From Gammaproteobacteria bacterium (GTDB lineage Bacteria; Pseudomonadota; Gammaproteobacteria; Cardiobacteriales; Wohlfahrtiimonadaceae): a stretch of DNA of 7,359 bases. The stretch spans positions 1-7,359 of the forward strand of contig BHEQ01000098.1 of assembly GCA_003864535.1 (NCBI GenBank). Reading direction: 5' to 3'. The position numbers were made by a program, and so were the translations under genes. The notes below the pieces were generated by a model. That model had not been told where the DNA came from and made no database searches. It was given only the letters and a program-made list of their open reading frames with translations. Shown piece by piece: positions 1 to 5,405 of this stretch; the stretch's first letter is position 1, and the number at the start of each line of letters is the position of its first letter.

Positions 1-606
1 AAATGGAGCACGGCGCGTAATCCAAGATAGTTTACTGCCACAATGAGCATATAAGAACTCTGAATTACTTAGTAGAAAATTAAAAATCCCCAATTCACTT
101 AATTCCTCGCTTATCTCTTTAATTAATGCATTAAGCAATTCATTTTTTTTATGTGTCTGCGGCTGTGTTGGAAATGCCCCCCGAATTTTATCAAGCACAT
201 AACAAAATGCATGCTCAGAGTCTGTAGTGCCGACAGGACGATAATATGTTAACTTCTTTTTTTTGATGCCTTTAAGCTGACCATTATGGGCAAATGACCA
301 CTGCCTTCCCCATAATTCGCGGATAAAAGGGTGCGTATTTTCAAGGCAAACGCGTCCACGATTAGCTTTTCTAATGTGGCAAATAACCGTTTGCGTTTTA
401 ATCGGATAGCGACTGATTAAATAAGCAATTTCAGACTCACAACTAGGAGCTGGATCATGAAAAGCGCGAATTCCATGCCCTTCATAAAAACATACGCCAA
501 AACCATCTTTATGCGGTCCTGTTTTGCCACCACGTTTCATTAATCCTGTAAAGCTAAAGCAGATATCCGTGGGCGTATTGGCGCTCATTCCCATTAATTC
601 ACACAT
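1..606 (-). CDS. yafJ: Class II glutamine amidotransferase, YafJ type (3' end outside window)
   Basis: This is a probable N-terminal-nucleophile (Ntn) glutamine amidotransferase domain, which hydrolyses glutamine to supply ammonia; the physiological acceptor of the YafJ family is not known to me. The open frame gives 202 residues and has no stop before the left edge; the family is usually about 255 residues, so roughly the last fifth is missing. It starts Met-Cys-Glu-Leu, so Cys2 becomes the N-terminal nucleophile once Met is removed. Other conserved motifs are GPHKDGFG (30-37), HIRKANRG (77-84), ENTHPF (89-94), AHNGQL (106-111) and TTDSE (127-131). The sequence closely follows my memory of E. 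coli YafJ, including WITRRAPF at the edge. The start is fixed by a GAAGGA ribosome site at 614-619, seven bases before the ATG. It lies 158 bases downstream of the export operon, on the same strand, and probably has its own promoter. It is a standalone domain, not fused to a synthase. Confidence 0.93.
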   Translation of the reverse strand, partial: MCELMGMSANTPTDICFSFTGLMKRGGKTGPHKDGFGVCFYEGHGIRAFHDPAPSCESEIAYLISRYPIKTQTVICHIRKANRGRVCLENTHPFIRELWGRQWSFAHNGQLKGIKKKKLTYYRPVGTTDSEHAFCYVLDKIRGAFPTQPQTHKKNELLNALIKEISEELSELGIFNFLLSNSEFLYAHCGSKLSWITRRAPF

Positions 607-646
607 ATATTAATCCTTCAACAAGCTCTTTTAAGAATTTTAGTAT

Positions 647-659
647 GATACGTGGTATC
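647..659. promoter_or_regulatory. Perfect 5-3-5 inverted repeat upstream of yafJ
   Basis: GATAC and GTATC are separated by GTG, centred about 47 bases before the yafJ start codon. The size and place would suit a repressor or activator half-site pair, but no regulator is encoded nearby. A five-base arm is short enough to arise by chance. I see no convincing -35/-10 pair to anchor it; TAAAAT-like -10 candidates lie on both sides of it on the minus strand. Confidence 0.2.
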
Positions 660-686
660 TATTTTATTGAAAGGAATTATTTTTTT

Positions 687-719
687 AAAAATAAGCAGCA
701 TTAAGTATAAGCGCAGCTT
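687..719 (-). terminator. Possible Rho-independent terminator of the export operon
   Basis: Read on the minus strand, AAGCTGC and GCTGCTT form a seven-pair stem with one internal T-T mismatch around a 13-base loop. It is followed by TATTTTT and then an A-rich run. It lies about 45 bases after the stop codon of the second permease. A smaller perfect stem-loop (GCATT/AATGC, 749-762) lies immediately after the stop and could add to the 3' structure. The stem is short with a mismatch, so efficiency is uncertain. Confidence 0.4.
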
Positions 720-764
720 TTAGGCGCATTTATTTGGGCTTCACAACCGCATTAATCAATGCTG

Positions 765-1946
765 CTAGCTTTTCTCAAGCTGAGTTTGAGTTAAGGAATC
801 TTTGTAAGCCAAAAGCATTGCTATGCTGCCATAGATCATAACTAAAACCCATAATACGCCAAGCTCAAAACGCAAATTTGCAACAGTTGCACCCATTTGA
901 TTTATTCTTACTACCGCATCTATACCAGCTGTTGTTGGGAAAACATAAGAAATATAGCGGATAAAATCAGGCATGGCTTCATGCGGCCAGGATATTCCTG
1001 AAAGAAAAAATAAAATCATTCCAAGTGGACTGATCAATAAGACAACTGCCTCCCTTGATGGGAGTAAATATGATATTATTATTCCTAATAAACAAATACT
1101 TAGTAGCAATGGAATGCTAACTAGAAATAGATCCCAAACTGCGCCAAGCTGGGGGATGTTATACCACGATGGCACAACTATTGTATAAAGCCAGAAAAAG
1201 AAACCATAAAGAGTCATATAGCTAAATATTTTACTTAATGTTGTGATTAAGATTATTAAAAAACTGCTGCCATAATCTTCACGTAATGCTATTTCATAAC
1301 GATTGCGTGTGCGTGACTTCCAGAGTAAACCAACTCCCATCCAGAGGGTTTGTTGCATAATCAAGATAAATGCTGCGGGCAGAACATAAGTTGCATAGCC
1401 GCCTTGTGGGTTAAATAAAGCTACTTGGCTTGATTGCAACGGTACGGCAAGACCCATCGCAGCAACTGGGTCTAAACCTTGTGCAACCAAACGTTTTAGC
1501 GAAATATCACCGCCCATTGTAGCTACAGCTCCGCCAACACCTGCGGCGAGTTTGCCATAAATTAGAAAATAATTACCATCACCATATAACGCGACAGGGC
1601 TAGCTCGTCCTGCTAGAATTTCACGCTCAAAATAATGTGGAATTAAAACAATCCCATATGCTTTGCGTGCTAAAAGTTGGGCTTTGGCACTGGCTAGATT
1701 ATCTGCTCGTGCCACAATTTTTGCGCCTTCACTTGCATCTATTAACAGTAATAATTTCTGGCTTGATATACTTTGATCATGGTCGATAACGATGATAGGA
1801 ATATCGCGTGTTGCCTCATTTAAATACGGCTGAGGATAAAATGCAATATAAAATAAGCCCGCTATAATCATCAAAGAAAAAACTGATTTATCGCGCCAAA
1901 TCCTACATAGCTCTTCAAGAGCTAGACGGAAGCAAGTTATTATCAT
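765..1946 (-). CDS. ABC-2 type transporter permease 2 (YhhJ/YbhR-like)
   Basis: This 393-residue protein is an inner-membrane exporter subunit of the ABC-2 permease family (ABC2_membrane_3 type). It has one N-terminal membrane segment (about 20-40), a large periplasmic domain (about 41-185), and then five C-terminal membrane segments (about 187-208, 228-256, 272-294, 298-319, 362-381). Family marks are a VIDHDQS stretch (53-59) after the first helix, LFNPQGGYATYVLP (177-190), the QQTLWMGVGLL helix and LSGISWP (315-321) before the last loop. It has no Walker A, signature or Walker B motif, so it needs a partner for ATP. The start ATG overlaps the stop of the preceding permease as ATGA, and AAAAGGA (1956-1962) lies nine bases before it, pointing to translational coupling. 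It probably pairs with permease 1 as a heterodimer and works with the HlyD protein. The substrate cannot be told; drugs, dyes or other small toxic compounds are usual guesses. Confidence 0.88.
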   Translation of the reverse strand: MIITCFRLALEELCRIWRDKSVFSLMIIAGLFYIAFYPQPYLNEATRDIPIIVIDHDQSISSQKLLLLIDASEGAKIVARADNLASAKAQLLARKAYGIVLIPHYFEREILAGRASPVALYGDGNYFLIYGKLAAGVGGAVATMGGDISLKRLVAQGLDPVAAMGLAVPLQSSQVALFNPQGGYATYVLPAAFILIMQQTLWMGVGLLWKSRTRNRYEIALREDYGSSFLIILITTLSKIFSYMTLYGFFFWLYTIVVPSWYNIPQLGAVWDLFLVSIPLLLSICLLGIIISYLLPSREAVVLLISPLGMILFFLSGISWPHEAMPDFIRYISYVFPTTAGIDAVVRINQMGATVANLRFELGVLWVLVMIYGSIAMLLAYKDSLTQTQLEKS

Positions 1947-3172
1947 AAGGCAAGATCCTTTTGAGGTTGCTCTGTAAATTTATTTTCCTGCCATGTTTTG
2001 CGTTTAATTACTAAAAATGCGATCAACAAAAGGACGCAATCGAGGAGTAATAAATAGCTCAACGGCACTAAAGATGCGCTTAAATCTGCACCACGTAAGG
2101 TTTGGTCTGCACGAATTTCTATATACCATGTTATGGGTAAGATCGCGCCAAATACTTGAGGGAAAACACCCATTGCCAAGCGTGGAAATGCAACTCCTGT
2201 AAATCCAAACGCAGGAGCAGTAAGCAAGCTTGCATTACTTAACGCATTCTCAGACTTAAATAAATACGCAAAAATAATCCCATATAAAAAATAACCCGCC
2301 ATAAAGAGCAAGCCACCAATGAGCAGCAAAGTAATACTCCCGTTAAATGGCAGTCCTAAGTAGATGAGGAAAGTCATATCCGCCACCGCTAATATCGTGC
2401 TAAAAAGGACTAAGTATGGAAATAATTTAGCAGCTAAACCTAAAAAAGGTCTGGAATCTGTTAAACGACTAAAAACGCGTTTTTTACGCAAGCTTCGGCG
2501 TTCTTGCGCAATCACATACGTTACTATAACGCATATTATAATTTGCATAAGCGCAGACCAGATACCATTTAATAAGGAGTACTGATAGTTTAAACTTGGA
2601 TTAAATAAAATATGTTGATCGAGTGGAATAGGGCTTAAGCTTGCGGCTGCCACAGAACGCGGCGTGCCCATTTTTGTGGCAAGTTCAATATTAATATCTG
2701 CTGAAACTGCGCCAATTACAGCATTAATACCTTTAGAGACGACACTTCCTGCCGTCATAAATTGGTTATCATAAAAGCTTACAATCTCAGGTGAGCGTCC
2801 AAGGAGAGAATCGCGCTCTAAATTACTTGGTAGCATCACGATTGCATAAATTTTGCCAGATAATAATAATTGGCGCGCGGCATATAAATCATCAACACGA
2901 TACGCAACACTTAGATCAGGGCTTGCATCAAGCGCTCGTACAATCTGGCGCGAGAGGCTGCTTCTATCTTTATCTAAAACGGCAATCGGTAAATCTGTCG
3001 CTATGCCCGTATTAAATAAGAACATGATAATAAGCCCTGCAATCATCGGTAAAACTAAGCCTATGGATAAAATTAGCTTATAGCGTATCATGCGCTTAAG
3101 CTCGCGCTTAATGATTATTCGAGCCGTGTGCATGGCACTAACTTTATTTTGCTTACGCTCAGTTGTGATCAT
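1943..3172 (-). CDS. ABC-2 type transporter permease 1 (YhhJ/YbhS-like)
   Basis: This 409-residue inner-membrane permease has the same architecture as the gene that follows it. There is a cytoplasmic N-terminus, one membrane segment (about 34-54), a periplasmic domain (about 55-200) beginning with LPIAVLDKDRSSLSR, and five further segments (about 203-222, 248-271, 279-306, 310-333, 369-389). FNPSLNYQYSL (190-200) matches the conserved NP..Y motif before the second helix, and GFTGVAFP (323-330) matches the loop motif near the end. No nucleotide-binding motifs are present. The start lies six bases after the HlyD stop with only a weak ribosome site (TAAG), so translation may be coupled. Met14 (ATG at 3131-3133) is a possible shorter start, also without a good site. 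The charged tail (390-409) is cytoplasmic. It likely forms a heterodimer with permease 2. An arrangement of HlyD plus two such permeases normally also has an ATPase gene, as in ybhGFSR, and none is seen here. Confidence 0.88.
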   Translation of the reverse strand: MITTERKQNKVSAMHTARIIIKRELKRMIRYKLILSIGLVLPMIAGLIIMFLFNTGIATDLPIAVLDKDRSSLSRQIVRALDASPDLSVAYRVDDLYAARQLLLSGKIYAIVMLPSNLERDSLLGRSPEIVSFYDNQFMTAGSVVSKGINAVIGAVSADINIELATKMGTPRSVAAASLSPIPLDQHILFNPSLNYQYSLLNGIWSALMQIIICVIVTYVIAQERRSLRKKRVFSRLTDSRPFLGLAAKLFPYLVLFSTILAVADMTFLIYLGLPFNGSITLLLIGGLLFMAGYFLYGIIFAYLFKSENALSNASLLTAPAFGFTGVAFPRLAMGVFPQVFGAILPITWYIEIRADQTLRGADLSASLVPLSYLLLLDCVLLLIAFLVIKRKTWQENKFTEQPQKDLAL

Positions 3173-3178
3173 CTTAGC

Positions 3179-4174
3179 TTACCGTTTCCATAACGCTAAA
3201 ACGCTCATGCCAGGGCGTAATCCTTCGACAGGATTGACAGGTTTGGCACGCATCTCAAAAGTACGTAGATCAAAATCACCTGTAGCCTTGGTTGCACGCC
3301 AATTAGCATATTGTCCTTGTGGGTTTAACACCGTGATTATTACTTGTATTTCTTGATTATTTAGTGCTGGAACTTTAACGTTAAATTTATCCCCAACTTT
3401 GATTGTATTTAAAAGATCCTCGCGAATATTAAAGGTAAACCAAATATCTTTAATATTGATAATTGAAAAAACAGGAGTCCCTGCATTAAAAAGTTGCCCT
3501 TTTTCTGCGGTACGCACAATAACTTGCCCAGCCGCTGGTGCGATCAAAGTAAGCTCGTTAATATCTGTTTTAGTTTGCTCTAAAAGTGCTTTAGATTGGA
3601 CGATTTGTGCATCAGCAAGTGCCTTTTCCTCATCACTACTTCCATTTAGGGCTAAATCATAATTAGCCGCAGCAACATCTTTAAACTTAGTTGCATCCCG
3701 ATAAGCATTTGATGCTTGATCAAAGCTTTGTTGCGATACACCGCCTTTTCCAACTAATTGTTCATAACGATCATAAGATTGTTTTGCGAGGACTAAGTCT
3801 GCATTAGCACGTTCAAGGTTTGATTTTGCCGCGCTAATAGTTTCAGGACGCGTACTATAGACACGGGTTCGATCAGCCTGTGCTACCGCTAAAGTTGCCG
3901 TGGCTGTGGCTAATTGGGCATCTAATTGGGGGCTTGATAATGTTAATAAAGTGTCGCCTATCTTTACAAAATCACCAACATCAGCATTAAGATCCGCGAC
4001 ACGTCCTGAAACACGTAAAGCAAGGTCAACTCGTTCGGTCTCAGCCTCGCCTTGGAGCATAAGTGGTTGTGGTCTTGTTGCCAGAACAAAGGCACTGATT
4101 ACGCAAAAAATAATTGCAGTAATAAGCGTGTAAGTCATTTTTTTAGACGGGGGTTTTCTTAATTTAATATCCAT
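3179..4174 (-). CDS. HlyD-family periplasmic adaptor (membrane fusion protein)
   Basis: This 331-residue adaptor would be anchored in the inner membrane and reach across the periplasm to link the permeases with an outer-membrane TolC-type channel. It has a basic N-terminus and a single membrane anchor (about 14-33), with no lipobox. The first half of the lipoyl-like domain follows (about 45-80, with VSGRVADLNADVGDFVKIGD). A long Ala/Gln/Asp-rich coiled-coil hairpin (about 81-205) turns near VGKGGVSQQSFD. The second lipoyl half (about 207-240) contains IAPAAGQVI and GQLFNAGTPVF, then a beta-barrel region with WFTFNIRED, and the C-terminal GLRPGMSVLALWK. The length and order are typical of YhiI/YbhG/EmrA-like adaptors. 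It is the first gene of a three-gene operon, with an AAGG ribosome site about seven bases before ATG. The upstream gap carries the probable control region with 15-base repeats. Confidence 0.92.
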   Translation of the reverse strand: MDIKLRKPPSKKMTYTLITAIIFCVISAFVLATRPQPLMLQGEAETERVDLALRVSGRVADLNADVGDFVKIGDTLLTLSSPQLDAQLATATATLAVAQADRTRVYSTRPETISAAKSNLERANADLVLAKQSYDRYEQLVGKGGVSQQSFDQASNAYRDATKFKDVAAANYDLALNGSSDEEKALADAQIVQSKALLEQTKTDINELTLIAPAAGQVIVRTAEKGQLFNAGTPVFSIINIKDIWFTFNIREDLLNTIKVGDKFNVKVPALNNQEIQVIITVLNPQGQYANWRATKATGDFDLRTFEMRAKPVNPVEGLRPGMSVLALWKR

Positions 4175-4198
4175 GTTATACCTTAATATAAAAATAAT

Positions 4199-4229
4199 AT
4201 GTTAGTCGTAGATTCTAAAGTTCTGTAAA
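4199..4229 (-). promoter_or_regulatory. Weak candidate promoter of the export operon
   Basis: On the minus strand, TTTACA (4224-4229) resembles a -35 box and TAACAT (4199-4204) a poor -10 box, with a long 19-base spacer. Transcription would start about 20 bases before the HlyD ATG. The match is weak, and the whole region is AT-rich, so chance matches are expected. It is listed because it is the best pair I could find upstream of the operon. Confidence 0.22.
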
Positions 4230-4277
4230 GATATTCTTAGTTTAATCTTTTGCATCAATTTGATCTATCTCAATATC

Positions 4278-4322
4278 ATTAAAATATCAATTATTAAAAT
4301 ATAGATGATTAAAATATAGCGA
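4278..4322. repeat. Three 15-base direct repeats upstream of the export operon
   Basis: The ten bases ATTAAAATAT occur exactly at 4278-4287, 4293-4302 and 4308-4317, giving a strict 15-base period. Units two and three also share the following AG. The array is flanked by a six-base inverted repeat, CTCAAT (4269-4274) and ATTGAG (4322-4327). A second inverted repeat, ATCAA-T-TTGAT, lies at 4254-4264. The array begins about 104 bases upstream of the HlyD start codon, a usual place for activator or repressor sites. Its function is unknown; simple slippage in AT-rich DNA is an alternative. Confidence 0.6.
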
Positions 4323-4413
4323 TTGAGCTTAGATATTAATCCCATAACTAAGCTCTAGTAATTTTATAAAACTTTTGTAACTAATGCGCAGCTAAAGAAG
4401 CCTCACCCCAATC

Positions 4414-4453
4414 CTCAGCTCAGCTCAACTCAACTCAATTAAGTTAGGTTAAG
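4414..4453. repeat. Pentanucleotide tandem tract (CTCAR then TTARG)
   Basis: Eight uninterrupted five-base units occur: CTCAG twice, CTCAA three times, then TTAAG, TTAGG, TTAAG. The two halves also pair with each other around AATT (4437-4440), with C-A mismatches recurring every fifth position, so 4424-4453 can form a long imperfect hairpin. It lies inside the extra segment of repeat copy 1, in a non-coding gap, so length changes would not alter a protein. Confidence 0.7.
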
Positions 4454-4455
4454 AT

Positions 4456-4490
4456 TTTAAAAGAACCCCTCCCAACCTTCGCAAGGGAGG
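4456..4490 (-). terminator. Rho-independent terminator of satP (within repeat copy 1)
   Basis: On the minus strand, CCTCCC and GGGAGG form a GC-rich stem around an 11-base loop that contains a nested CCTT/AAGG pairing. The stem is followed by GG and then TTCTTTT. It lies about 60 bases after the satP stop codon, in the correct orientation. Another perfect stem-loop (GCATGT/ACATGC, 4509-4528) lies between the stop and this hairpin but lacks a T run. Confidence 0.55.
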
Positions 4491-4550
4491 AGCTGTAAAA
4501 GTCCCCGTGCATGTAAAAATAAACATGCTAATTCTGCTGAGTAGTTACAA

Positions 4551-5120
4551 CTATTTAATTAAACCAATTGGTAGAACCCAGCGTTTGTATACACTTTCTA
4601 GAACTTCTGCCATAGCAAGATAAATTGCGCTTGATCCACAAATAATGCCAATCCAACCTGCAAATTTTATAATAGTATTATTTTCAGTAAAGTTACCCAA
4701 AGCTAATAAAGCAAATAATACAACCAAAGAACCAAATACAAAAATAACTACGCGGTTGGATTTTAAAGTTCCTAAAAATAAAAAGAATGTGAAAACTCCC
4801 CAAATCAATAAATACCACGCGAGAAATGTAGATGATGTTTTTGCAAGTCCCAATGATGGCAAAATCCAGATTGTGACCAATGTTAGCCAGAAAAAACCAT
4901 AAGAAGTAAACGCGGTTGCCCCAAAGGTATTATTTCTTTTAAATTCAATAATTCCAGCGATTACTTGAGAGATACCGCCATAAAATATTCCCATAGCAAT
5001 AATCGCCCCTTCAATCGGGAAAAATCCTGCATTATGAAGGTTTAATAATATAGTCGTCATTCCAAAGCCAGCCAGACCTAAAGGTCCTGGATTAGCAACG
5101 CTATTTGTGTTTATTGACAT
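4551..5120 (-). CDS. satP: Acetate/succinate transporter, GPR1/FUN34/YaaH family
   Basis: This 189-residue inner-membrane protein would carry acetate, and probably succinate, with protons. It is nearly full-family length (E. coli SatP is 188) and has six predicted membrane segments. Visible signatures are NPGPLGL (10-16), GFGMTTILLNLHN (18-30), AMGIFYGGISQ (42-52), NTFGATAFTSYGFFWLTL (64-81) and FAGWIG (153-158). The family signature is normally NPAPLGL, so Gly12 replaces Ala. By alignment from memory, F19, Y74 and L132 match the hydrophobic constriction reported in enterobacterial SatP (F17, Y72, L131). The start is supported by AGGAAG (5126-5131), five bases before ATG. It stands alone as a single-gene unit, with a candidate terminator after it and long non-coding gaps on both sides. 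A link to acetate metabolism is family knowledge; no acetate gene is nearby. Confidence 0.95.
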   Translation of the reverse strand: MSINTNSVANPGPLGLAGFGMTTILLNLHNAGFFPIEGAIIAMGIFYGGISQVIAGIIEFKRNNTFGATAFTSYGFFWLTLVTIWILPSLGLAKTSSTFLAWYLLIWGVFTFFLFLGTLKSNRVVIFVFGSLVVLFALLALGNFTENNTIIKFAGWIGIICGSSAIYLAMAEVLESVYKRWVLPIGLIK

Positions 5121-5209
5121 TTTATCTTCCTGCTTATATTTAAAAAAACACGCATTCTATATTAAATAAAAAAGAGAATATCTGCATTTAGTCAAATAAA
5201 TATAAAGAA

Positions 5210-5241
5210 ATTATAAGAACTTATGATACTTTTCTTGTTGA
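5210..5241 (-). promoter_or_regulatory. Possible satP promoter elements
   Basis: A perfect minus-strand TATAAT occurs at 5210-5215, but the nearest -35-like hexamer (TCAACA, 5236-5241) is 20 bases away, too far for a good sigma-70 promoter. A TTGACT at 5190-5195 lies closer to the gene but lacks a good -10 at 16-18 bases. The leader would be about 80 bases if the first is used. Uncertain; the gene may depend on an activator such as CRP. Confidence 0.25.
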
Positions 5242-5265
5242 GAGCTTGCTACAAAGATCTATAGT
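5238..5265 (+). promoter_or_regulatory. Sigma-70-like promoter on the plus strand, opposite to all genes
   Basis: TTGAGA (5238-5243) and TATAGT (5260-5265) each match five of six consensus bases and are separated by 16 bases. Transcription would start near 5272 and run into the GC-rich hairpin of repeat copy 2 and then antisense to the uvrC 3' end. No plus-strand gene follows, so it is either a chance match or the promoter of a short non-coding RNA. Confidence 0.4.
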
Positions 5266-5301
5266 AAAATACAATAGCTTGGATACAGAAAATCTAAACG
5301 T

Positions 5302-5379
5302 GACTTTTACAGATCCTCCCCTGTGAAGCGGCGGTTGGGAGAGGGGTGAGGTTTCTTTAGCAGCTGAACAGTTACAAAA
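5302..5379 (-). repeat. Dispersed hairpin repeat, copy 2 (short form)
   Basis: This is the inverted relative of 4373-4503. In plus-strand reading, GACTTTTACAG (5302-5312) is followed by a hairpin of CCTCCCC (5315-5321) with GGGAG (5337-5341) or with GGGGTGAGG (5343-5351). The end is CTTTAGC and then AGTTACAAAA (5370-5379). It lacks the pentanucleotide segment of copy 1. Read on the minus strand it follows uvrC by about 25 bases, but no T run comes after the hairpin in that direction. It is therefore a poor intrinsic terminator for uvrC, whereas on the plus strand the stem is followed by GTTTCTTT. Confidence 0.65.
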
Positions 5380-5405
5380 TATTTAACTAAGCTGTAAGGT
5401 TAATA

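Larger units (their letters stand above)
4373..4503 (+). repeat. Dispersed hairpin repeat, copy 1 (expanded)
   Basis: This stretch and 5302-5379 are related in inverted orientation. Shared blocks, in order, are TTTTGTAACT (4373-4382), GCTAAAGAA (4391-4399), CCTCACCCC (4401-4409), TCCCAACC (4470-4477), GGGAGG (4485-4490) and CTGTAAAAGTC (4493-4503). The ends form imperfect inverted repeats: ACTTTTGTAACT (4371-4382) against AGCTGTAAAAGT (4491-4502), 9 of 12 pairing. This suggests a non-coding, MITE- or REP-like element. Copy 1 has about 60 bases (4410-4469) where copy 2 has two, bounded by ACCCC direct repeats. No open frame in it looks coding. Confidence 0.7.

Noticed and set aside
1..606. YafJ gene as a pseudogene because no stop is seen
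   Set aside because: The frame is open to the edge with all motifs intact; it is cut by the window boundary, not broken.
2364..3083. Several plus-strand open frames of 60-90 codons within the permease and adaptor genes
   Set aside because: They lie fully antisense to strongly supported membrane-protein genes, show no recognisable domains and have no convincing ribosome sites; they are shadows of the minus-strand coding frames.
4278..4322. CRISPR-like array
   Set aside because: Ten-base repeats with five-base gaps are far too short, and no cas gene is present.
4509..4528. GCATGT/ACATGC stem-loop as the satP terminator
   Set aside because: The six-pair stem is perfect but is not followed by a T run on either strand; the GC-rich hairpin further down is a better candidate.
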